The notes beneath the pieces were generated by a model. The model did no database searches, was not told the DNA's origin, and saw nothing but the letters and a program-made list of their open reading frames with translations. Of a DNA stretch of 16,463 nt, positions 1 through 7,840 are shown piece by piece. The stretch comes from an uncultured euryarchaeote (GTDB lineage: Archaea > Thermoplasmatota > Poseidoniia > Poseidoniales > Thalassarchaeaceae). Both the position numbers and the translations under genes were made by a program. The stretch lies in assembly GCA_937901365.1 (NCBI GenBank), contig CALCEF010000130.1, forward strand, positions 1-16,463, in the 5' to 3' direction. The stretch's first letter is position 1; each line of letters starts with the position of its first letter.

Positions 1-2267
1 ACATTCCCGAAGGTGTGACGTTTGAGGTTCAAGCTTACAACGTAAGAGACCCAACGAAAGTGATGCCGGTAAACGAATCTTGGCAACGCACATTGAGAAT
101 AGACGGTTCTTCCCCTGAAATTCTTGATTCATGGCCTGCAGAAGGTGATTATGAGGCCAGTTCGCCTGAACAACAAATCGCTGTCACAGTATCTGATGCG
201 GTGGGTCAACCCGAATCCTTGACGCTCAATTATTGGGTCGAAGCTGATCACGATACCAATCGAAATGGAGAACCTGATGAAGAGGAATACGTAACACAGA
301 CGATGACAAATTCATCAACGGATGAAGAGAAGGTTTTCTTCGGACAAATCGATGATTCTCGCAACCCAAATATGGCTAGAGTGTCCTACTTCGTCTCAGG
401 TCATGACCCCGCAGGAAATCTCCTCGTTGGAACAGATGGGCCTGGTTTTGCTTATGATTTGTCCACCTATCGAACCCGTCAGGATATGGCCTCTGTATTC
501 ACCGGATTGGTTTGGCAAGGGCACGCTGATGGGGCGGATGTTTACAGTGGTACGGATCAATCAATTTCCGTCGGACTTGTCGATGCGAATGGCATTATTG
601 ATTTCGAATACATCTCACTCATCTTTGACTTTGAAGGACCAGACCCAGAAAGAGATCAACAGCGAATTTCATACAACGGGCGAACCGATACTTGGTCATC
701 GGAAAGTGATTACATCACGCTCCAACCTAGCAGTTCGGCCGAGGTGACTACCAACGATACTGGCCTACCATGGATTCAGGCAACCTTTGATTTCCAATTC
801 TCTTGGGATTGGCCAGATGAAGATATCTCTGATCTTGCACTGGAATTCAAAGAACTAGGTTCAAACTCACCCACACGCATTGAGTTCATCGAACATACAT
901 TCAGTGTCGAGAATGACTTGGTTCTTGATGCTTCATCATATACCGTAGAAGATGTCGCAGAACCTCGAACTGGCCCTCTTGATGATGCGACCCCGGTGCG
1001 ACCTGATGATCGATTGCGTTGGTCCGGGCGAGTGGTGTATGAAAGCAGTGGAGTGCCGGCTCCAAATGACCTTGGTATTACTGTCGAGGTATTCGATGGT
1101 GTGCAATACTGGTCGGATGGAAGCCTCACAGACGATGGGGCATTCAGTATCGAGGTCCCACTCACCGCAGCAGCCGCCTTGCAAAGTGCAGAGACACGGA
1201 CATTCCTCACCGGGGTTAGAAACGTTCCCGGGCGTGGAGAAGACATGACGCGCGATACGGTAGCAACCACATTACAACTGCAGGTCGACCACACACCCCC
1301 GCGTGTTCACCACCGATTGTCTCCCGTCGATGTCATCGACATTTCGGCAGCGTCTGATTTGACTTCAATACCGGTTCGTTTTTCCGGTTGGGAAGAATGT
1401 GTACTGCTCGATGGCGATGATCGATGTGCAGCCTTCAGCCAATCACCACAATGGGTAAATTGGGTGATGCGGGATGATGCTCGAACAATCGCTGCAGGGA
1501 TTTCACCTCTTGCAATGCAATTGAACGAATCTCATCTGGAATGGATTGGAGAGGTCGATTTGACCAGTGGCGGTCTTGTCACACCTCGAAGTGGCTACAA
1601 GATTGGGTTTTGGGTGACTGGACACGATGCCGCTGGAAATGAATTCCCGATGGCGGCAAACACCGAGAGCGATCCAGTGCGCGAGCGTGAAGACTTGGAT
1701 GGTGATCAAGACCTCGCTTGGGTTCGTCTCGGAGCGACCGTTGCAGAACTCATCGTCAAGAGTGTGACACTTGACCAAGACACGGTTAGCGAGGGGACTG
1801 AAGTCGAAATTGTCGCAATCATTGCCAACACTGGCGGAGTGACAGAATCGTCTTTCTCAGTACAATTCGTTGCTGATGAAAAGGTGATTGATACGGTTAG
1901 AATCACCGGCCTACCAAGCGATGGAGAACATCGTATTACCAGTACTTGGACTGCAACTGAGGGCATTGACAGAATCACAGTGATTGTAGATTCTGAAAAT
2001 GAAATCATCGAAGTTGATGAAGAAGGGAACTCGATGTCTGCCGGAATATCAGTCGAATATTCGTGGGGCCTCGGATGGGTCGATAGTTGGCGACAAAACC
2101 CACTTACTGTAATTGGAGTCATCTTCGCATTGATTCTAATTCCTGTCATTGCAATCATCACATGGAAAACGTCCCTATCTGGTTCAACCAGTCTATACGA
2201 TGAAGAACTCATGTACGAAGATGAAGAAGAGGATGACTGGGAAGATGAAGATGAAGGTTGGGAATAG
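1..2267 (+). CDS. Large cell-surface protein with Ig-like and CARDB domains, C-terminal membrane anchor (5' end cut off)
   Basis: The reading frame is open from base 3, so the gene starts before the window; the GTG at 15 is unlikely to be the true start. About 690 visible residues form a beta-rich, Asp/Thr/Ser-rich ectodomain. A GHD-x-AGN motif occurs twice (about 396-419 and 1617-1640) at the end of Ig-like units. An EF-hand/dockerin-like loop (D-x-D-x-N-x-N-G-x-x-D-E-x-E) lies at 246-287 and could bind calcium. A CARDB-type domain spans about 1739-2056. One hydrophobic helix (about 2097-2168) is followed by a 32-residue tail in which half the residues are Asp or Glu. The topology is therefore a type I surface protein with a short acidic cytoplasmic tail. 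A role in adhesion, polymer binding or surface structure is plausible, but no catalytic motif is visible and the function is unknown. The next gene begins about 65 bases downstream. Confidence 0.8.
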   Translation, partial: IPEGVTFEVQAYNVRDPTKVMPVNESWQRTLRIDGSSPEILDSWPAEGDYEASSPEQQIAVTVSDAVGQPESLTLNYWVEADHDTNRNGEPDEEEYVTQTMTNSSTDEEKVFFGQIDDSRNPNMARVSYFVSGHDPAGNLLVGTDGPGFAYDLSTYRTRQDMASVFTGLVWQGHADGADVYSGTDQSISVGLVDANGIIDFEYISLIFDFEGPDPERDQQRISYNGRTDTWSSESDYITLQPSSSAEVTTNDTGLPWIQATFDFQFSWDWPDEDISDLALEFKELGSNSPTRIEFIEHTFSVENDLVLDASSYTVEDVAEPRTGPLDDATPVRPDDRLRWSGRVVYESSGVPAPNDLGITVEVFDGVQYWSDGSLTDDGAFSIEVPLTAAAALQSAETRTFLTGVRNVPGRGEDMTRDTVATTLQLQVDHTPPRVHHRLSPVDVIDISAASDLTSIPVRFSGWEECVLLDGDDRCAAFSQSPQWVNWVMRDDARTIAAGISPLAMQLNESHLEWIGEVDLTSGGLVTPRSGYKIGFWVTGHDAAGNEFPMAANTESDPVREREDLDGDQDLAWVRLGATVAELIVKSVTLDQDTVSEGTEVEIVAIIANTGGVTESSFSVQFVADEKVIDTVRITGLPSDGEHRITSTWTATEGIDRITVIVDSENEIIEVDEEGNSMSAGISVEYSWGLGWVDSWRQNPLTVIGVIFALILIPVIAIITWKTSLSGSTSLYDEELMYEDEEEDDWEDEDEGWE

Positions 2268-2307
2268 TCCCAATCATGATTCGGCGGATTGAAGTTACAC
2301 ACATACC

Positions 2308-2332
2308 CGCCCTCCCCCTACGGGAGAGGGCG
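2308..2332 (+). promoter_or_regulatory. GC-rich hairpin covering the ribosome binding site of the helicase gene
   Basis: CGCCCTC (2308-2314) pairs perfectly with GAGGGCG (2326-2332), and the stem continues with CCC against GGG (2322-2324), leaving A2325 bulged and a short CTAC-like loop. The GGAG at 2323-2326 is a Shine-Dalgarno candidate six bases before the ATG at 2333 and lies in the 3' arm. The hairpin ends exactly where the start codon begins. It may hide the ribosome binding site, end transcription of the upstream gene (there is no T tract), or be a dispersed palindromic repeat. The structure is seen directly; the role is inferred. Confidence 0.55.
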
Positions 2333-5300
2333 ATGTCGGTCTACGAGCAACTTTGTGAACCACTTCGCGCATATCTCGAGTCGCAGAATTGGACACCCAC
2401 TCCAATTCAGGAAGTGGCCACAGGACCATTACTGTCAGGGCAGGACAGAGTTCTCGTCGCACCGACCGGTTCAGGGAAAACGGAAGCCGCTGTTCTACCT
2501 GTTCTTTCCAACTGCCATTCACAGGAATGGGGGCCAATGTCTATTCTGTATGTCACGCCATTACGGGCACTGAATCGCGATATTGATCGACGTCTAGAGG
2601 GGCTGGCGTCCATTGCAAATTTGGAGGTAGGGTTGCGGCACGGAGATACACCTCAATCCGAACGAAATAGACAATCGCGAAAGCCACCTCATCTACTTGT
2701 AACCACGCCTGAAACATTGCAGATTATGCTCACTGGAAAACGACTCAGAGAGCATCTACGAAATGTACGAACGATTATTGTCGATGAAGTGCATGAAGTT
2801 GCAGCGTCTGAAAGAGGATCTCAGCTTCTCGTTGGAATCACACGAGTCGAAGAAATGGCGAAGCGAGTGATTCAGAGAATTGGACTTTCAGCCACCGTTG
2901 GGAATCCCACAGAGGTGGCCCGTTGGCTCTCGCCTGAACGTGGGGATGCGATTGTAGCAGATGCTCCCAGAAATACGGAAGTCCGCATTACATGTTCGCA
3001 ACCGGAGGATGCTGATGAAGCGATTGCGCTAGAACACAATACATCACCTCAAGCGATGGCGAGCTTGCGAATGCTCGCTGGTCGCCTCAAAGCGGATGCC
3101 CCATCTCTCGTTTTCGTGAACAGTCGCAATGCTGCTGAAACGGTGGCCAGTCGACTCTCAACCTTCGATGAAACACTCGAAATTGGTATTCATCACGGTT
3201 CACTTTCTGCAGATTTGAGACAGAATATGGAAGATCGATTGCAGCGCGGAGAATTACATGCATTGGTGTGTACGAGCAGTTTGGAATTGGGAATCGATGT
3301 GGGGGCAATTCGGCACGTCCACCAGATTCAATCCCCTCGCGCAGTAGATCGCCTTCTCCAGCGTCTCGGAAGAGCTGAGCATATCCTAGGTGGAACTGGT
3401 AGGGGTGACCTAATCTCCTGGGAATGCGATGATATTGCTGAATCGGCAGTAATTGCCAGAAGGGCTGTTGCCGGACAAATTGAGGGGGTTCAATGGCGAA
3501 GAATGCCACGTGTAGTCGCTGCAAATCAAATGGTGATGATGACGCTCTGTGAAGGAATCGTACCTCTTCCAGCCACTACTACAATCTTTCAAAGAACATC
3601 AATTTTCAGTGAATGGACCGAAAATGATACACGTGAATTAGCACGAATATTAGACGACCGATGGATATTGAAATTGGTTGAAAATCCAGAAACATCGGAT
3701 CCATTGGAATGGTCTCCATCGCTATGGAAGGAACTTGCGGAAGGAACTTCGCTACCGGCAGAAAGGCCAAACAGGGATGAAATAGAGGAATTGCCAGATG
3801 AAAAATTGGAAGAATGGCGAAAAGAGATGCGGAAGTTGGTACCTAAGCACCTCAAAGATGGCTGGACCTCGGCGGCATCACGTACACGTTCGTATATGCT
3901 GCAGCATTTGTCCATGATTCCAGATGAACAGAGATATACCGTTCGAGATGTTGTTTCTCGACGGGCAATTGGTTCGGTGGATGAAGCATTTGTTTTGTCA
4001 TTGAACAATTCGGGTGAAGAAACGGATGGCGCACCTAGGCGATTCGTCATCGTCGGTAGAACGTGGGAAATTGTCGAAGCAAATCCTGAGAAAACTGAAT
4101 TGTTGGTCGCCCCGGTTGGTTCAGGGGGAACGGCACCTGTTTGGAGTGGGGAATTACCACCAGTGCCTTCTGAAATTGCTCGCGAGGTTGGTGCACTCAG
4201 GAGAGTCATTCGCGAATTGGCCACAGGTGAACCAAATAATGAATTAGAGCAGGGAATCCGTTTAGATCGAATCGGTGGACATCCTGAAACACATGATATT
4301 GGTGATTATCCACTAGCACCTGATGCACTGTCAAAGTTGATGGATAAAATCGTCGAACATGTCGATGCTTCAAACAGCCTACCCGACGAACGAACACTTG
4401 ATGTTGAAACGCGGAGAGATGCAATTATCGTTCATTCTTGCCATGGGAGTCGAATCAACGAAACGCTTGCACATTTCTTACAGGCAATGGCTTCTACAAT
4501 TCAAGGGCAAATGGGACGTGTTTTGGTCGATCCATACAGAATCAGTTTACAAGTTCCTGGACTAAAAGCAACACATGTTGTAGATTGGTTGACTGAAACC
4601 AAACCTGAAAATTTAGCAACGATTCTACGCGTTACAATTCCAAATGGTAGGCAATTGCGATGGAGATTGGTCCAAGTTTGCAAAGTCATGGGAGTCTTGC
4701 AGTCTGGAGTTGACCCTCGTAAGGTCAACCTACATGGAATCGCTCAGAGATACAAAGGCACTCCTTTGATGGATGAGGCCATGGACAAATTATTCAGCGA
4801 GCGAATGGATGTTGAAGGGACTACTGACCTACTTCATGCGATTCAAGATGGAATTGTTCAAGTCGCACAACGGGCACCCGGTGCACTTGGACTATCTCCA
4901 CGTTCAGAACGAGATATGCAATTGCCCGATTGGTCCAATGTTGAGGTCCGACGTCGTCTTGAAAATCGATTGATGAATGAACGGGTCGTCATGATTTGCT
5001 TACGATGCAAGACCTCGTCGCGATTCCGAGTTGCAAGATATCCGAGTATCGATCGAAGTTGTGGTATCTGTCAGGCTACCATGCGTGCGGTGGCTAGAGA
5101 AGGACTTGGTGATGAATTGGCCAAATGGGTAGCATCCGACGAAGACAATGTTCGCAACAGAATGATGCGGAATGCAGAGATGGTCCAAAATCGAGGTATG
5201 GATGCTATTCTTTGTCTGATGGCAAGGGGTGTTGGAGAAGACACTGCGACGAGGATATTACGAGCCTATCCACCTGAAACAGAACGAGACTCATTGCTCA

Positions 5301-5356
5301 AAGCAATCCATGAGGCTGAGGTCCAATATGCAAGAACTCGACGCTTCTGGGGTTAG
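2333..5356 (+). CDS. lhr: Lhr-type superfamily 2 DEAD/DEAH-box helicase
   Basis: This is a 1007-residue ATP-dependent 3'-5' helicase of the large archaeal Lhr family, which acts in DNA repair and nucleic-acid remodelling. Visible motifs: Q-motif-like TPIQ near residue 23, Walker A TGSGKT (45-50), DEVH box (151-154), SAT (186-188), the SLELGID segment of the second RecA domain, and motif VI QRLGRAEH (343-350). The Lhr winged-helix and beta-barrel core follows. Near the C-terminus two Cys pairs (C889/C892 and C910/C913) form a probable zinc ribbon, and the protein ends in the YARTRRFW motif I associate with these proteins. The ATG at 2333 is chosen because GGAG lies six bases upstream; the longer frame would begin with TTG at 2258 inside the preceding gene and encode the hairpin. 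An acidic, Trp-rich stretch at about residues 420-515 looks like a lineage-specific insertion. Motif VI has Glu where Gly (GRAGH) is usual. Confidence 0.9.
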   Translation: MSVYEQLCEPLRAYLESQNWTPTPIQEVATGPLLSGQDRVLVAPTGSGKTEAAVLPVLSNCHSQEWGPMSILYVTPLRALNRDIDRRLEGLASIANLEVGLRHGDTPQSERNRQSRKPPHLLVTTPETLQIMLTGKRLREHLRNVRTIIVDEVHEVAASERGSQLLVGITRVEEMAKRVIQRIGLSATVGNPTEVARWLSPERGDAIVADAPRNTEVRITCSQPEDADEAIALEHNTSPQAMASLRMLAGRLKADAPSLVFVNSRNAAETVASRLSTFDETLEIGIHHGSLSADLRQNMEDRLQRGELHALVCTSSLELGIDVGAIRHVHQIQSPRAVDRLLQRLGRAEHILGGTGRGDLISWECDDIAESAVIARRAVAGQIEGVQWRRMPRVVAANQMVMMTLCEGIVPLPATTTIFQRTSIFSEWTENDTRELARILDDRWILKLVENPETSDPLEWSPSLWKELAEGTSLPAERPNRDEIEELPDEKLEEWRKEMRKLVPKHLKDGWTSAASRTRSYMLQHLSMIPDEQRYTVRDVVSRRAIGSVDEAFVLSLNNSGEETDGAPRRFVIVGRTWEIVEANPEKTELLVAPVGSGGTAPVWSGELPPVPSEIAREVGALRRVIRELATGEPNNELEQGIRLDRIGGHPETHDIGDYPLAPDALSKLMDKIVEHVDASNSLPDERTLDVETRRDAIIVHSCHGSRINETLAHFLQAMASTIQGQMGRVLVDPYRISLQVPGLKATHVVDWLTETKPENLATILRVTIPNGRQLRWRLVQVCKVMGVLQSGVDPRKVNLHGIAQRYKGTPLMDEAMDKLFSERMDVEGTTDLLHAIQDGIVQVAQRAPGALGLSPRSERDMQLPDWSNVEVRRRLENRLMNERVVMICLRCKTSSRFRVARYPSIDRSCGICQATMRAVAREGLGDELAKWVASDEDNVRNRMMRNAEMVQNRGMDAILCLMARGVGEDTATRILRAYPPETERDSLLKAIHEAEVQYARTRRFWG

Positions 5357-5392
5357 GAAGCCTCATGGACGGCGAGGGTAGGCATTGCTCCG

Positions 5393-5941
5393 ATGTGGTT
5401 TGGGCTGACTGGCCGAAATGCTTCGGGCAAGACCACCGTTGTGGATTGGTTGGTCGACAACGGTTATGTCGCAACCTCCTGTTCAGATTCAATTCGAGCC
5501 TACTTGAAAGCACAAGGGAAGGAGATTCATCGTGAAAATTTGATCGCGGGAGGGCGAGAGTTGAGGGCAGCACACGGTCCCGCCATCCTCGCAGAAATGC
5601 TACGTGATTCAAATTCGAATGTCGAGAATCTTGTCATCGATTCAATTCGAACACCCGCTGAGGTTGAAGCGTTACGGGAAAGACCGGATTTCCGTTTGAT
5701 TGAGGTGCAAGCTTCCAGAGAGGTGCGTTGGAGCAGATTGCAATCGAGAGCAAGAGATGGAGATCCTACCGATTGGGAGACCTTTGTAGCCCAAGAGGAA
5801 GCCGAACTTGTGGCGGCGGATGAAAGTGGACAAGCACTTGATGCAACCGCAGCATTGGCTGATATAGTCATCATCAATGACGACGATTCTGAAACCTTGC
5901 GAGAGGCTCTAGAACTGTTGCTCAGGCCTGCCGAATCGTAA
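5393..5941 (+). CDS. Small P-loop nucleoside/nucleotide kinase-like protein
   Basis: A 182-residue single-domain protein opens almost at once with a Walker A motif, G-R-N-A-S-G-K-T-T (residues 7-15), in the adenylate kinase / dephospho-CoA kinase fold class (AAA_18-like). A motif resembling the substrate-binding start of these kinases, CSDSIRAYL, follows at about 30-38. The strand LVIDSIRTPAEVEAL (about 80-94) matches the Walker B position of UPF0200 and related archaeal kinases. An Arg-rich lid-like region (WSRLQSRARDGD) comes near residue 115. The substrate is not determined. It starts 36 bases after the helicase stop, probably co-transcribed, and its last 20 bases overlap the 3' end of the deaminase gene on the other strand. 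I recall yeast Dcd1, a dCMP deaminase, carrying a kinase-like domain of this general type fused to the deaminase, so a shared role in deoxynucleotide metabolism is possible. Confidence 0.7.
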   Translation: MWFGLTGRNASGKTTVVDWLVDNGYVATSCSDSIRAYLKAQGKEIHRENLIAGGRELRAAHGPAILAEMLRDSNSNVENLVIDSIRTPAEVEALRERPDFRLIEVQASREVRWSRLQSRARDGDPTDWETFVAQEEAELVAADESGQALDATAALADIVIINDDDSETLREALELLLRPAES

Positions 5942-6359
5942 GACCTGCTTCGCCCATCATCTGGGTGGACATTTCAAAATCGGCCAACCAACGCTCTGGA
6001 ACTTCACTTTCCTGGGGGTAAACGACTTCGACGACGCCGGCTTGAATCAGGGAGCGTGCGCATCTTGTGCAGGGTGGCCACGTCACATAGGCAGTGCAGC
6101 CTTTCAACGACAAACCAATACGGGCGGCGTGCATGATTGCATTCTCTTCAGCATGGCAGATGAGTGGGTACTTTTGCTCACGGTCTTCAAGTCTCTCGGA
6201 ATCATCTGCAATACCGCGAGGGAATCCATTGAATCCAGTACTTCGTATTTCTCGATCTTCACCTACGACGACACAGCCGACCTTCGTTGAGGGGTCTTTG
6301 GACCAACCAGAGATATGCTCAGCGAGTTTGAGGAATCGCTGGTCCCACTTCGCACTCAT
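5922..6359 (-). CDS. dCMP deaminase family (cytidine/deoxycytidylate deaminase)
   Basis: A 145-residue zinc deaminase. The signature HAEENAI (His69, catalytic Glu71) and PPCTRC (Cys97, Cys100) give the full zinc site. The N-terminal DPSTKVGCVVV and the central FNGFPRGI segments are typical of dCMP deaminases, which convert dCMP to dUMP for thymidylate synthesis. Length is normal for the catalytic domain alone. ATG at 6359 is preceded by GGGTGA (6364-6369) with a four-base spacer. It lies 44 bases after folC on the same strand, so the two are probably one operon; thymidylate synthase uses dUMP together with the folate cofactor, which makes the pairing sensible. A different deaminated substrate such as dCTP, or an RNA/nucleoside substrate, cannot be excluded from motifs alone. 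The 3' end overlaps the convergent P-loop kinase gene. Confidence 0.88.
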   Translation of the reverse strand: MSAKWDQRFLKLAEHISGWSKDPSTKVGCVVVGEDREIRSTGFNGFPRGIADDSERLEDREQKYPLICHAEENAIMHAARIGLSLKGCTAYVTWPPCTRCARSLIQAGVVEVVYPQESEVPERWLADFEMSTQMMGEAGLTIRQA

Positions 6360-6403
6360 GGCTTCACCCTTCTAGCCCTGAGGGTCGTAGTGTTTGAGGC
6401 TTC

Positions 6404-7777
6404 TCACGCAATAGGGTCGATGCCATCTTCACCACTGGGGGAAATCAGGATATTTTGCAAATCCATCTTACCTTCTTCATCGATGATTTCCAGAATTGCA
6501 CCAATGAGGTAAATGCTCCCAATACAAAGTACTGGTTGGGGCAAATCAGAATCTAACTCATTGGCTTTTATTTGGGCTGCTGAGAGAGCTTCTTCGATGG
6601 ATGAAATGGAAGTGATTTCTGCGTCTGTTCCATGAGATTGCAATTCTTCTGTAAGATGATCACAATTTACTGGATCCTTCCTTCCTTTCGGGGGTTGTGT
6701 AACAAACACGTGGTGAATACCTCCTTCAACAATTAATTCAACAAGTGGCTGAAGAAAGCTATCCAAATCCTTCTGTGTGGTTGTACCGATCACTACCACG
6801 CCTGGCATTGGAGCCATGTCTCGTGATTTTTGGAAACGTATTTGCTCGCAGGCTCGAGCCATACCACTCGGATTATGTGCACAATCTAGGAGCATGGGGA
6901 CACCAAATTCAACCCATTGCATTCTACCAGGCCAATTTGTGTGAGTTCTAGCGGTTTCAATCTCTTCATACGCTTTCTTCTCACCCATGATGTAAAGGGC
7001 CATACTGGCCAATTGGTAAGCCTCTTGTTGGTAAGGCATCCACCCGTCATACCATGTTTTGCTAGACAATGGCCTGAATGGTTTCACCGCATTTGAGAAT
7101 TTGAAAGCCCGCCTTCTGTCACCGCGCCACCACCAAGCAGTATCATGATCTCTAACCGTGCGCTCAATGGCCTTCCGTGCTGAATTGTCATAAGGCCAAG
7201 TGGCAAGCAAGGGCCTTCCCTGACGCACAATTGCGGCCTTTTCCTCAGCGATTTCGGCTAATGTCTCTCCAAGAACCTCCGTATGTTCAAGGGAAATTTC
7301 GGTTAAGATGCAGCAATCGGCATCCACCAAACGGGTTGCATCCCATCGGCCACCCAAACCCGTCTCAATCACAGCCCTCTCGACGCCTTGATCTCGGAAC
7401 GCCAACATGGCGACAATGAAGGTAGCCTCGTAGAATGTTGGTGATACGATTGGTTCGATATTGCACACTTCCTGAATCTGCTTCAAGCAAGACTCAAACA
7501 ACACATCGGAAATCGGTGCACCATCGATTCGAATTCGTTCATTTACAGAGATTAGATGGGGAGATGTGAACAAACCTGTACACTTGCCTGAAAGAGTGAA
7601 TGCATTGGCCAGAATAGCACAGCAGGTGCCCTTTCCATTACTACCTGCAACATGCACTGCTGGAAAGGAGTGTTGGGGCATGTCTAGACGACCCAAGAGG
7701 GCTGCAGTGGTGTCAAGAGACGGGTTGTAACCGAACGATTTCAGCGAATCCAGCCAGGACCAAACGTCATCGCTCAT
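6404..7777 (-). CDS. folC: Folylpolyglutamate synthase / dihydrofolate synthase (FolC, Mur ligase family)
   Basis: A 457-residue ATP-dependent ligase that adds glutamate to folates (and, in bifunctional forms, to dihydropteroate) in the cytoplasm. Visible Mur-ligase features: ATP loop AGSNGKG (44-50), TSPHL (71-75) followed by NERI(R)I, the metal-binding TGLGGRWDATR region (139-149), SLEHTEVLG (162-170) and EKAAI (179-183). In the C-terminal half come PGRMQ (283-287), DCAHNPSG (298-305) and a terminal GSIYLIG (420-426). The chosen ATG at 7777 follows a GGGGTGGAGGT run; the frame extends another 43 codons upstream, but that stretch overlaps the divergent gene and has no family similarity. The gene precedes the deaminase and diverges from the presenilin-type gene. 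Whether it also has dihydrofolate synthase activity cannot be told here. Confidence 0.9.
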   Translation of the reverse strand: MSDDVWSWLDSLKSFGYNPSLDTTAALLGRLDMPQHSFPAVHVAGSNGKGTCCAILANAFTLSGKCTGLFTSPHLISVNERIRIDGAPISDVLFESCLKQIQEVCNIEPIVSPTFYEATFIVAMLAFRDQGVERAVIETGLGGRWDATRLVDADCCILTEISLEHTEVLGETLAEIAEEKAAIVRQGRPLLATWPYDNSARKAIERTVRDHDTAWWWRGDRRRAFKFSNAVKPFRPLSSKTWYDGWMPYQQEAYQLASMALYIMGEKKAYEEIETARTHTNWPGRMQWVEFGVPMLLDCAHNPSGMARACEQIRFQKSRDMAPMPGVVVIGTTTQKDLDSFLQPLVELIVEGGIHHVFVTQPPKGRKDPVNCDHLTEELQSHGTDAEITSISSIEEALSAAQIKANELDSDLPQPVLCIGSIYLIGAILEIIDEEGKMDLQNILISPSGEDGIDPIA

Positions 7778-7840
7778 ACCTCCACCCCATACCACCGGTG
7801 AACGGTCGCCTTGAAATGGGCTTTGAGGGTCGCCCAAGAC
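7778..7840. promoter_or_regulatory. Divergent intergenic region between folC and the intramembrane protease gene
   Basis: This 63-base gap must hold or adjoin the start signals of two divergent genes. The folC ribosome binding site (GGAGGT on the minus strand, 7778-7783) abuts its ATG. GAGGGT (7825-7830) lies ten bases before the plus-strand ATG at 7841. GGTCGCC occurs twice in direct orientation (7804-7810 and 7828-7834), start to start 24 bases apart. No convincing archaeal TATA box is visible, so promoter positions are not assigned. Confidence 0.35.

Noticed and set aside
1706..2302. 198-residue open frame on the minus strand opposite the surface-protein gene
   Set aside because: Low-complexity Ser-rich translation caused by the acidic-codon-rich tail on the plus strand; no domain and no ribosome binding site.
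2258..2332. N-terminal extension of the helicase from a TTG
   Set aside because: It would overlap the previous gene and encode the GC-rich hairpin; ATG at 2333 has a well-spaced GGAG.
3589..4224. 211-residue minus-strand open frame inside the helicase gene
   Set aside because: Antisense shadow of a well-supported helicase; composition unlike a real protein.
7804..7834. Two direct copies of GGTCGCC in the divergent gap
   Set aside because: Seven-base repeats are expected by chance at this scale; mentioned with the intergenic region but not claimed as operators.
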